From positions 1 through 64,000 of the forward strand of contig JBBDQS010000146.1 in NCBI GenBank assembly GCA_040905805.1: DNA of 64,000 nt, in the 5' to 3' direction. The first letter of the stretch is position 1, and every line of letters begins with the position of its first letter. The position numbers were made by a program, and so were the translations under genes. The notes under the pieces are model-generated. The model was given only the letters and a program-made list of their open reading frames with translations. It ran no database searches and was not told the DNA's origin. Source of the DNA: Egibacteraceae bacterium (lineage in GTDB: Bacteria > Actinomycetota > Nitriliruptoria > Euzebyales > Egibacteraceae). Below, one piece after another: positions 20,155-27,801 of this stretch.

Positions 20155-21275
20155 GGGCGACATCCTCCGCGGCCCGGCCCCGCGAAGAGGACCCCGGCAC
20201 CCCGCAGACCCCCCGGTCCGGGCGCATCCTCGGCGTGGACGTGGCCCGCGCCGTCGCGATCGCCGGCATGGTGATGGTGCACTTCACCCTCACCGATCCG
20301 GCGGGGTCGGGCGGGCAGGCCGCCGCCCTGCCGGACGGCCCCCTGGGCCGCGTGTCGCTGCTGTTCGTGCTCGTGCTCGGCGTCGGTGTCTCCCTGCAGG
20401 ATCGCGGCCGATCCCCGACGCGACGGCGTACCCGCCTGCGGCTGGTGTGGCGTGCTGCCGTGTTGCTCCCCCTGGGGCTCGGCCTGCAGGTGCTCGACCA
20501 CGGCGTGTCCGTGATCCTGGCCGACCTCGCGCTGCTGCTCCTCCTCGCCGCGGCCGTCCTCGCGTGGTCGGACCGACGGTTGCTGGCGGCGTCTGCCGCT
20601 GCCTTCGTGGCCGGCCCGGCCGTGTTCGTGGTCGTCGGGATGCTGGCCCCCGACGTGATCACCGGCGTGGCGCCGGCGCTGACCGACCGGCCCGGACGGA
20701 TCGTCACCGGCCTCGTGGTGGGCGGGGTGTACCCGCTGGTGGCGGGGGTGGGGACGCTGCTGCTGGGCATGTGGCTCGGCCGCCTTGACCTGACCGACCT
20801 GAGGCTGCAGGCGCGCGTGCTGGCCGTCGGCGTGGTCGGCGCGCTGGCGATGCTGTGGGCGGGCGCGGTGCTCGTCGCGGTGACGCCCGAGCCGGCGCCG
20901 CAGTGGTGGGTGCTGGCCATCGACCCCGAGCCCCACAGCCAGTCGTTCGTGTGGCTGTGGCAGGCCGCGTCGGCAGCGGTGGCGACGCTGGCGGTGTGTC
21001 TGGTCGTGGGGCAGTGGGCTCCCCGGCTGGTACGCCCGCTGGTCGCGCTCGGCCAGTTCGCCTTCACCGTCTACGTGGCCCACATCCTGCTGATGGCCGC
21101 TGACCCGGAGTTGGTGCGCGGCGCGGACGTCGCCGGCGCGGGGCTGCGCGTCGCGGTGTTCCTGGTCGCGGCGACCCTGGCGTCCATGGCGTGGCTCGCG
21201 GTGGTCAGGCGCGGCCCGCTGGAGTACCTCCTGGACGCGCCGTTCGTGCTGCCGCGCCGCTCCCGGCACTCGTGA
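20151..21275 (+). CDS. DUF418-like polytopic membrane acyltransferase-type protein
   Basis: A 374-aa protein with about ten hydrophobic helices. The N-terminal LGVDVARAVAIAGMVMVHF block and the C-terminal GPLEYLLDAPF are typical of the DUF418/heparan-alpha-glucosaminide-acetyltransferase-related membrane families, which move acyl groups onto extracytoplasmic sugars or have unknown roles. The start is GTG 20151, overlapping the preceding stop, so the long upstream frame is rejected. Translation is coupled to both neighbours. Confidence 0.75.
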   Translation: MRATSSAARPREEDPGTPQTPRSGRILGVDVARAVAIAGMVMVHFTLTDPAGSGGQAAALPDGPLGRVSLLFVLVLGVGVSLQDRGRSPTRRRTRLRLVWRAAVLLPLGLGLQVLDHGVSVILADLALLLLLAAAVLAWSDRRLLAASAAAFVAGPAVFVVVGMLAPDVITGVAPALTDRPGRIVTGLVVGGVYPLVAGVGTLLLGMWLGRLDLTDLRLQARVLAVGVVGALAMLWAGAVLVAVTPEPAPQWWVLAIDPEPHSQSFVWLWQAASAAVATLAVCLVVGQWAPRLVRPLVALGQFAFTVYVAHILLMAADPELVRGADVAGAGLRVAVFLVAATLASMAWLAVVRRGPLEYLLDAPFVLPRRSRHS

Positions 21276-22276
21276 CTCCGCCCGCGGCGGCGGACCGTCC
21301 ACGCCGAAGTCGACGAGTGTGGTTGCTGCGGGTGGCCGGCTGGGTGCTCTTGGCGGCGCTCCTCGCGGTCGCGGGCTCGGTGCTGTGGGAGCGGCGGGCG
21401 GCAGTGGGGGACGCCGGCGGGCTGCCGGGCGTCGTCCCGTCCGTCGCCGCGGTGCTCATCTACGTCGCGGCCAACGCGCTGCTCGCGTGGAACTGGTCGG
21501 CGATCGTAGCCGTGGCCGGCACGCGGTTGCGGTTTCGCACCGCCCTGTGGGTGTGGTCGGTGTCGCAGATCTCCCGCTACACCGTGACGCTCGCGCAGGT
21601 CGGCAGCCGTGCGGTGGTGGCGCGCCGGTACGGCGTGCCCGCGACGGCCGGTGTGCTGTCCACGGTGCTGGAGCTGGCCTGGATGTTCATGGTGACCTCC
21701 ACGATCGTGGTGGCCACCATCCCCTGGTGGCTACCCACCGCCGGTGACGCCCGGTGGGTGGCCGGCGTCGCCGCGCTGCCCGTGGTCGGCATCGTCGCGG
21801 CGGTGGCGCACCCGCAGGCGATGCTGCGGGCGGCCGACGCGGTCGTGCGCCGCTCGTTCGTGGACCGCGTGACGGGCGGCAGGCTCGCCGGGGTCGCCGG
21901 GCGCGTCGACCTGGACCGGGCGACGATGTGGCGGTTCGTGGTGCGCTACGGCTCCAACACCGCCTTGCGCCACGCAGCATTCCTCACCCTGTTCGCCGCG
22001 GTGGGGGGCGACCTCTCCACCTCCGCGCTGACCGCGGTGGGCACCTACGCCCTCGGCAGCCTCGCCGGCACCGTGGCGGTGTTCGCGCCGGGGGGCCTCG
22101 GGGTGCGCGAGGGGCTCATCGCCGTCGCGCTGACACCTGTCATCGGCGGTGGTCCCGCGCTCCTGCTGGCCGCGGCGGTGCGCCTGCTCGAGGTCGTCGC
22201 CGAGCTGAGCCTGCTGGGCGTGGCGCGACTCGCCCGCGGCGACGTCGCCACGGCCGAGGACATCCCCACAGGTTGA
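21272..22276 (+). CDS. Lysylphosphatidylglycerol synthase-type transmembrane (UPF0104) protein
   Basis: A 334-aa integral membrane protein with about eight helices matching the flippase-like N-terminal part of MprF and UPF0104 proteins (VSQISRYT..., FAPGGLGVREG...). The C-terminal FAPGGLGVREG motif is the clearest family signature. It lacks the cytoplasmic aminoacyl-transferase domain of MprF. The start is GTG 21272, overlapping the previous stop. As the last gene of the envelope trio it probably translocates a lipid or glycolipid made or modified by its partners. Confidence 0.8.
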   Translation: MTPPAAADRPRRSRRVWLLRVAGWVLLAALLAVAGSVLWERRAAVGDAGGLPGVVPSVAAVLIYVAANALLAWNWSAIVAVAGTRLRFRTALWVWSVSQISRYTVTLAQVGSRAVVARRYGVPATAGVLSTVLELAWMFMVTSTIVVATIPWWLPTAGDARWVAGVAALPVVGIVAAVAHPQAMLRAADAVVRRSFVDRVTGGRLAGVAGRVDLDRATMWRFVVRYGSNTALRHAAFLTLFAAVGGDLSTSALTAVGTYALGSLAGTVAVFAPGGLGVREGLIAVALTPVIGGGPALLLAAAVRLLEVVAELSLLGVARLARGDVATAEDIPTG

Positions 22277-22300
22277 CCGACGGCACGCGGGGGATAGGTT
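22273..22300 (+). promoter_or_regulatory. Promoter of lpdA, likely leaderless
   Basis: TTGACC (22273-22278) and TAGGTT (22295-22300) are 16 bp apart. The ATG at 22307 begins only 6 nt after the -10 box, which is where transcription should start, and no ribosome site is present. Confidence 0.6.
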
Positions 22301-22306
22301 GCCCCC

Positions 22307-23722
22307 ATGCGCATCGTGATCATCGGCGGCGGCCCGGGCGGCTACGAGGCGGCCCTGGTGGCCGCCGAGGCGGGGGCCGACGTCACGATCGTGTCCCGCG
22401 AAGGGCTCGGCGGCAACAGCGTGCTGTGGGACTGCGTGCCCTCCAAGGCCTTGATCGTCTCCGCCGAGTCGATGGGCTGGATGCAGACCGCTCATCGGCT
22501 GGGGGTGCGCCTGGACAGCGGCGCCGACGTGGCCACGGGGGTGTCCGTGGACATGGTCGCGGTGCTGGAGCGCGTGCGGGGCCTGTCGGAGAGCCAGTCC
22601 GCCGACATCGGCCGCAAGGTCGCCGACGCCGGCGTGGCGGTCGTCGAGGGCCTGGGGCGCCTGGCCGGACGGGACGCGGTCGAGGTCGAGCAGGCCGACG
22701 GCACGACGCACCGGCTGCGCGCCGACGTGGTGCTGATCGCCACCGGCAGCCAGCCACGGCTGCTGGCGTTCTCCCATCCCGACGGGGAGCGGGTGTTCAC
22801 CTCGCGGGAGCTCTACGACTTGAGGGAGCTGCCCGAGCGCCTGGTGGTGGTCGGGTCCGGTGCGACCGGCGCGGAGTACGCGCAGGCGTTCGCTCGGTTC
22901 GGGAGCGAGGTGCACCTCATCTCAAGCCGTGAGCGCGTGCTGCCCGGCGAGGACCCCGACGCCGCCGCGGTCATCGAGGGCAGCTTCGAACGGTGGGGGA
23001 TGGTCATCCACCGCCAACGCCGAGCGGTCGACCTGGAGCGCTCCGCCACCGGGGTGCGGGTCCGGGTCGGGGGGACCGCGCAGGACGGGGAGTGGGTCGA
23101 GGGCACCCACGCGCTGTTCTGCATCGGCCAGGTCCCCGCCTCCGGACAGCTTGGTCTCGAAGCTGCCGGGGTCGCGGTGGGCGACACCGGCGCGATCCCC
23201 GTGGACGGCGTCAGCCGCACCAACGTGCCGACCATCTATGCCGCCGGTGACGTCACCGGCGGGATCATGCTCGCAAGCGTCGCGGCCATGCAGGGCCGCA
23301 ACGCCATGTGGCACGCCCTCGGCCGGGCCGTGGCCCCCCTGGACCGCGACGCGATCGCGGCCACGATCTTCACCGCGCCCGAGGTGGCCAGCGTGGGCAT
23401 CGACCAACCCGCGGCTGCCGAGCGCCGGATCCCGATCGACTCGGTCACCCTCGGCTTCGCCGGCAATCCCCGCGCCAAGATGAACGAGCGCACCGCCGGC
23501 TTCGTCAAGGTGCACGCCATGAAGGGGTCGGGCACCATCCTCGGCGGGTCGGTCGTCGCCGAGCGCGCGAGCGACCTCATCACCCCGCTGGCCGTGGCGG
23601 TGCAGAACCGGCTGACCGTGAGCCAGCTGGCCCACGCCTTCACCATCTACCCCTCGATGGCCGGCAGCGTGCAGGAGGCCGCGCGGTTGCTCATGGGGCG
23701 CCAGTCAGCCGAGCACCGCTGA
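22307..23722 (+). CDS. lpdA: LpdA-type NAD(P)H:quinone oxidoreductase
   Basis: A 471-aa member of the pyridine nucleotide-disulfide oxidoreductase family. The FAD motif GGGPGG is at residues 7-12, with a second dinucleotide site near 180 and a C-terminal dimerisation domain. The redox disulfide motif is altered: the segment GGNSVLWDCVPSK (35-47) keeps C43 but has Ser38 where lipoamide dehydrogenases have the first cysteine. The C-terminal catalytic His-Pro pair is replaced by TIYPSM. These losses match mycobacterial LpdA (Rv3303c), a quinone reductase linked to oxidative-stress defence, not a lipoamide dehydrogenase. Confidence 0.85.
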   Translation: MRIVIIGGGPGGYEAALVAAEAGADVTIVSREGLGGNSVLWDCVPSKALIVSAESMGWMQTAHRLGVRLDSGADVATGVSVDMVAVLERVRGLSESQSADIGRKVADAGVAVVEGLGRLAGRDAVEVEQADGTTHRLRADVVLIATGSQPRLLAFSHPDGERVFTSRELYDLRELPERLVVVGSGATGAEYAQAFARFGSEVHLISSRERVLPGEDPDAAAVIEGSFERWGMVIHRQRRAVDLERSATGVRVRVGGTAQDGEWVEGTHALFCIGQVPASGQLGLEAAGVAVGDTGAIPVDGVSRTNVPTIYAAGDVTGGIMLASVAAMQGRNAMWHALGRAVAPLDRDAIAATIFTAPEVASVGIDQPAAAERRIPIDSVTLGFAGNPRAKMNERTAGFVKVHAMKGSGTILGGSVVAERASDLITPLAVAVQNRLTVSQLAHAFTIYPSMAGSVQEAARLLMGRQSAEHR

Positions 23723-23725
23723 AGC

Positions 23726-24217
23726 TCAGCCCTCGGCCAGCAGGTCGTCGATCTGTCCGACCGCGGTGCGGATGCCCTCCTCCATGCCCATGGCCAGGAC
23801 CTGCTCGAGGTCCGCGGACGTGTCGTAGACCGAGGTGATCGTCATGCGCGTGTGCACGTCGTCGACCGACTCGATCGTGACCTCGGCTCGGCTGACGGGC
23901 AGGTCGTCTTTGGGTTCACCGGCGTCGTCGGCGAAGCCGTCCTCGAAGACGAGGCGGCGGGGCGACTCGACCTCCATGATGCGCCAGTAGCCCTTGTGCT
24001 GGTCGCCCCCTGGTCCGGTCATGTAGTAGCTGACGTGGCCGCCGGTGCGCAGGTCGTGGTCCACGACGGTGGCCGGGTAGGGGTCGGGGCCCCACCAGCG
24101 CTCGAGCTGGCGTGGGTCGGCCCACAGCCGCCACACGCGATCGGGTGAGGCGGCGAACACGCTGGTTACGACCAGGGTCGCCTTCTGGAGGTCCTTGGTG
24201 ATGTCGACGGTGCTCAT
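23726..24217 (-). CDS. SRPBCC/AHSA1-like protein of an ArsR module
   Basis: A 163-aa START/AHSA1-fold protein with the usual opening (VFAASPDRVWRLWADPRQLERWWGP) and hydrophobic-cavity strands. The ligand is unknown. ATG 24217 follows AGGAG and is 38 bp after the ArsR regulator gene on the same strand, a very common ArsR-SRPBCC pairing in actinobacteria. It ends 3 bp from the end of convergent lpdA. A second unrelated copy of this module lies at 33.1-33.9 kb. Confidence 0.85.
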   Translation of the reverse strand: MSTVDITKDLQKATLVVTSVFAASPDRVWRLWADPRQLERWWGPDPYPATVVDHDLRTGGHVSYYMTGPGGDQHKGYWRIMEVESPRRLVFEDGFADDAGEPKDDLPVSRAEVTIESVDDVHTRMTITSVYDTSADLEQVLAMGMEEGIRTAVGQIDDLLAEG

Positions 24218-24254
24218 GGCTGCGCTCCTGGTCGGGGGTGTCGAGGTATCGGGA

Positions 24255-24500
24255 TCAGCGGTCGTCGTCGAGCAGGTCGTGCATACGGTCCACGCGGGCG
24301 CGCCAGAGCTGCTCGTAGTGGTCGAGCACGGCGCGGGCGTTGGCGAGCCCGTCCATGTCGGTGGTCACCACGCGCCGGCGGCCGTCGGGGCGCTTGCGCA
24401 CCAGCCCGGCCTGCTCCAGCACGGCCACGTGCTTCTGCACCGCGGCGAAGCTCATCGGGTAGAGGCCCGCGAGCTCCGAGACGCCGAGATCCCCGCCCAT
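24255..24500 (-). CDS. ArsR-family regulator, 5' end disrupted
   Basis: The 81-aa frame from ATG 24500 carries the winged-helix core (LSELAGLYPMSF-like start, VQKHVAVLEQAGLVRKRPDGRR) but lacks the first helix. Upstream codons in the same frame read PLADATRRDILSRAM, the normal ArsR helix 1, yet a TGA closes the frame directly before them and no start codon exists. Removing one base from the five-G run at 24539-24543 would restore a TTG start at 24549. Either the gene starts at 24500 and is short, or a one-base indel is present. It would repress the SRPBCC operon. Confidence 0.65.
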   Translation of the reverse strand: MGGDLGVSELAGLYPMSFAAVQKHVAVLEQAGLVRKRPDGRRRVVTTDMDGLANARAVLDHYEQLWRARVDRMHDLLDDDR

Positions 24501-24610
24501 GGCCCGCGACAGGATGTCCCGTCGTGTGGCGTCGGCGAGGGGGTGTCAAGGGCCGCGTCCCCGTCGTCTATGGCATCATCGACAATCCGCAATCGGGGTC
24601 GGGAGATGGC

Positions 24611-24817
24611 ATGGAGAACGAAGGCGGCGGCAGGCGGGACGAGACCCTGGACCCCCAGGCGCTTCACGACGCGTTGCTCGACGTGGCCGGGGCGGTCCAC
24701 GAGCACTTCGGGGACCGCGAACCCAGTGAGGAGGAGCTGCGGGTCTTCCTGCGGCAGCGACTCATCGACGAAGGCAAGAGCGAGTCGGAAGCCGACGCCA
24801 TGCTCCGTGACCTGTGA
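24611..24817 (+). CDS. Small acidic hypothetical protein
   Basis: A 68-aa, strongly acidic, soluble protein from ATG 24611 with GGGAG upstream. It looks like two helices (DPQALHDALLDVAGAVHEHF and SEEELRVFLRQRL). I do not recognise the family. It is divergent from the ArsR gene and followed by the large inverted repeat at 24849-24918. Confidence 0.5.
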   Translation: MENEGGGRRDETLDPQALHDALLDVAGAVHEHFGDREPSEEELRVFLRQRLIDEGKSESEADAMLRDL

Positions 24818-24848
24818 GGATCTCGCGGATCTTCTGGCCCGCCCCTCT

Positions 24849-24918
24849 GGTTACCGCCCGGTAGATGGGGGCCCTGGGACATATCTGTCGCTCCCACCCC
24901 ATCTACCGCCGGGTAACC
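24849..24918. repeat. Large nested inverted repeat (cruciform-like)
   Basis: Arms 24849-24870 and 24897-24918 pair over 22 bp with a 3-bp mismatched block. Inside them TGGGA (24875-24879) pairs with TCCCA (24892-24896), leaving a 12-nt apical loop. It lies in a 400-bp stretch (24818-25214) with no other recognisable gene, next to integrase remains. It could be a terminator for the small gene upstream, or a recombinase or element-end site. Confidence 0.7.
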
Positions 24919-25214
24919 CCCGTGCGGGCCGTGGCTGGCGGATGCGGCAACCATCGGGGAGCCGGGATACCGGGAATCCTGTTGGCAACCGCTGAGTGCC
25001 ATGCCGCTATCGGATCTTGCTAGCGAGCAGCGAGCATCACGTGGTCGCGAACGGCGCTCGTCGCAAGCGGGGCGATCGACGTCGGAGAGCCGCGGCTCCG
25101 CGGGTTTGGGGCGGCACCGTTGGGCTTCCTATCACGAACTACACGATGCAGCTCGTCGGTGGGGCTGGGCTCGAACTCGGGGATGAGGTGAAGGTTGAAG
25201 TCGCGTGCCTGCTG

Positions 25215-25800
25215 TGCCTTGAGGACTACCGGGCCTATCCGGTGGGGAGCGTGGCCTGGCGGCGGGCACCATCGCCGGCTGTCTGCATGTGGCGAGGCTG
25301 TTCTTCGCGGCGCGCGCCGCCGATGGGCAGCTGCATCTGGAGCGTCTGGACGCCTCGGAGGTGACCGGGTTCGTCTCGGCTGAGTGCGCGTCGCGCTCGG
25401 TCGGCTCGGCCAAGTACATCGTGTGCGGGCTGCGGTCGTTGCTGCGTTACCTTTGCGTCGCCGACCACACCGAAATCCAGTTGGGAGACGGTGGTGCCCA
25501 AGGTCGCGGGCTGGCACCTGGTCGGGGTGCCGGTCACGTTCGATCTTGGCGAGGTGGCCCGCCTGCTGGCCAGCTGCGACCGGCGGACGACCTTCGGCCG
25601 GCGCGACTGCGCCGTGCTCGTCGTGCTGTCCCGGCTCGGGCTGCGCGCCGGGGAGGTGGCCGCCTTGGATCTGGCCGACATCGACTGGCGCGCCGGTGAG
25701 CTGGTGGTGCGGGGCAAGGGCCGACGAGCCGAGGGCCTTCCCCTGCCTGTCGCCGTCGGCGAGGCGCTGGCCGGCTGCGTCAGGGACGGTCGACGCAGCC
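25215..25800 (+). pseudogene. Decayed tyrosine recombinase/integrase
   Basis: Pieces of a XerC/D-like integrase occur in three frames. LEDYRAY near 25220 belongs to the start of the core-binding domain. A second frame carries GERGLAAGTIAG...ARLFFAARAADG...VCGLRSLLRYL (to about 25480). A third frame from 25491 carries the catalytic-domain start with the first active-site arginine (LGLRAGEVAALDLADIDW). The H-x-x-R and catalytic tyrosine parts are missing after about 25790. With at least two frameshifts and a lost 3' end it is non-functional. It marks former mobile DNA at the edge of the accessory region. Confidence 0.75.
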
Positions 25801-26092
25801 ACTCGCGGAGCTGCTGCTCGACCTCGTCGGGCTCGGGTGGGGCGAGTCGTGGGTCCAGCGGTGCTGGCCAACCACCCGGCACGCACGGCGTTCCGACACC
25901 CCGAACCGGTCTTCCAGCTCGATGACCGCCTAGCGCCCACGTGGACTCGGCGATCTCGAACTGCCGGCAGACCGCACCCCGACATCCGGCGGGCACCGCG
26001 CTGCCTCGCCGTCTGACGCCGGGCCCCGAGCCCTTCTCGGATGGTCCCCGGACATGGTGCTGTCGCGGGACGGCGACCGACCGCTGGCGACT

Positions 26093-27343
26093 TCAGTGGT
26101 GGTCGAACCGGTACTGCGCCACAACCCGGCGCTGCACAACGATGACCGCGAAGGGCACAGTGAGGATGCCGCAGGCGAGGAGGTTCACGCCGGAGAAGCC
26201 AATGAGGCCGAGCAGCAGACCGGAGCTCAACGCCGCGCCTGCCCCGGATATCCATGTGATCGCCTCGACCCGTCCTTGCAGGCGAACACGGACGGCCGGG
26301 ACGAGTCCCCGGCTCAGCAGGGCGCTGGCGGCAACGAAGGCGAGACACCATCCGAAACCCAGGACGAACAGCGCCGTCGCCAGCAAGGGCTGGGATCCTG
26401 CCGGTGCTGCAGCTCCGGCGAGGGCCGCGAACAGAAGAGTTGCCAGCCCGGCGACGATGACCTGGAGACTGCCGAAGCGTCCGGTCAACCAACCGGCCAG
26501 CGGGGCCAGCGCGAACATGCCGAAGGTATGGGCGCTCATGATCGCCCCGACGCCGGCTACACCGTGGCCGGCGCTGTGCACGTGGACCGGCGTCACGGTC
26601 ATGACCATGAACATCACACCGAATGCGGCGGCCATCGTCACCACCGCGATCTGCACCGTTGGAAGTCTCCAGGACGAGATGGCCGGGGCAGGCAGGGCGG
26701 TCGCGTGGGGGCTTGGCTGTTCGGCTGCGCGGTAACGCGGTGCACGCGCGTGCGAGGCGGCAGCGAGGGCGAACAACACCGCGCCGACCAGGAATCCACC
26801 TGCCTCCGCCGGGAACGTCAACGCCGTTGAGACACGCCCCGCCGGGCTCAATGACAGCGGTCCCAGCACCGCCCCGATGGCCTGTGCCCACACCATCCAC
26901 CCGATGACGGTTGGGCGGCGCTGCTCGGCGTGCAGCTCGGCCGCGGCGTAGCGAGCCAGTTGGTTGGCGGCGTGTCCCATGCCGATTCCCGCAAGGCCAA
27001 GGATCAGCAGAGCGAAGCTGGCGGTGGCGACCGCCACCGCAGTGAGCACGCACGCGCCAGCCCCGAGCAGGTACACGGCGGCGAAGGCCTTCTGGTGTCC
27101 GTAGCGGCTGATGAGCGCTGTCACTCGGGAGGCGCCGATTCCGGCGCCCGCGAGCGCCGCGGCGATGGGCGTGCCTGCGAGGAATGCCGAACCGGTGATG
27201 CCGTGCGCCACCACCGGCGCCATCGTCACCGCGGCGAACACACCGCAGGTGGCCAGGACCACGCCAGCGAAGATGCCTTGGGTGGCCCGCCGGGCCGTGA
27301 TGTCCGCCTCCACGTCAGCGCGGGGATGTGCCGGTCTGGCCAT
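26093..27343 (-). CDS. MFS-family exporter
   Basis: A 416-aa protein with about 12 hydrophobic helices in two halves separated by a hydrophilic loop (about residues 200-230), as in major facilitator transporters. The substrate is not known; drug or metabolite export is likely by context. ATG 27343 follows GGAGG and starts 16 bp after the small monooxygenase-like gene, so they are co-transcribed. The AAA/LuxR regulator upstream on the same strand may control the unit. Confidence 0.83.
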   Translation of the reverse strand: MARPAHPRADVEADITARRATQGIFAGVVLATCGVFAAVTMAPVVAHGITGSAFLAGTPIAAALAGAGIGASRVTALISRYGHQKAFAAVYLLGAGACVLTAVAVATASFALLILGLAGIGMGHAANQLARYAAAELHAEQRRPTVIGWMVWAQAIGAVLGPLSLSPAGRVSTALTFPAEAGGFLVGAVLFALAAASHARAPRYRAAEQPSPHATALPAPAISSWRLPTVQIAVVTMAAAFGVMFMVMTVTPVHVHSAGHGVAGVGAIMSAHTFGMFALAPLAGWLTGRFGSLQVIVAGLATLLFAALAGAAAPAGSQPLLATALFVLGFGWCLAFVAASALLSRGLVPAVRVRLQGRVEAITWISGAGAALSSGLLLGLIGFSGVNLLACGILTVPFAVIVVQRRVVAQYRFDHH

Positions 27344-27359
27344 GAGGTCCTCCGGTGGG

Positions 27360-27713
27360 TCAGCTGGCGTATTCGGCAGCCTTGTCCATGGTGAGTGCTT
27401 GGAGCTGGTCGACGATCGGCTGGAGCTCCTCCGTCACGGGAGTAAGGAAGGTGATCTGCTCGAGCTTGTAGACCTGCAGAAGGGTTTCCAGCTGGCCGCT
27501 GCTCGTCAGATGCTGGAAGTGCTTCCCGAAATCCTCCGGACTCGCCCAGGTCTCGATGAAGGTGACCTTGCCGGCTCGCTCATCGATGAACATCTCCCAG
27601 GACAGGGCCCCGGTCTCGTTCGCCGGCGCGCTTTCGATCCACTTGGCCGCCCAGGCCCTCAGGGCCGCCAGGTCGCTGGTGGATCCCTGACTCAGGGTAC
27701 GTACCTCGCTCAT
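27360..27713 (-). CDS. Antibiotic-biosynthesis-monooxygenase-like small protein
   Basis: A 117-aa protein with the dimeric alpha-beta barrel pattern of the ABM superfamily (ETGALSWEMFIDER, then FIETWASPEDFGKHFQHL). The function is uncertain: some relatives oxidise aromatic polyketides, others only bind ligands. ATG 27713 has AGGAGAG just upstream and is preferred over the ATG nine codons earlier. It sits directly before the MFS gene. Confidence 0.65.
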   Translation of the reverse strand: MSEVRTLSQGSTSDLAALRAWAAKWIESAPANETGALSWEMFIDERAGKVTFIETWASPEDFGKHFQHLTSSGQLETLLQVYKLEQITFLTPVTEELQPIVDQLQALTMDKAAEYAS

Positions 27714-27801
27714 GACGCTCTCCTTGGTTGTCGTCAACACAAGGTGTACAGGCAGGGAGTCTGGGATACGTCCGTGGTTCTACCGAACTTGGCCTACGCG
27801 A

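Noticed and set aside
25940-25977. Minus-strand residues CRQFEIAEST resembling an IS3-type transposase helix
   Set aside because: Only ten residues match and no inverted terminal repeats or further transposase parts are seen.
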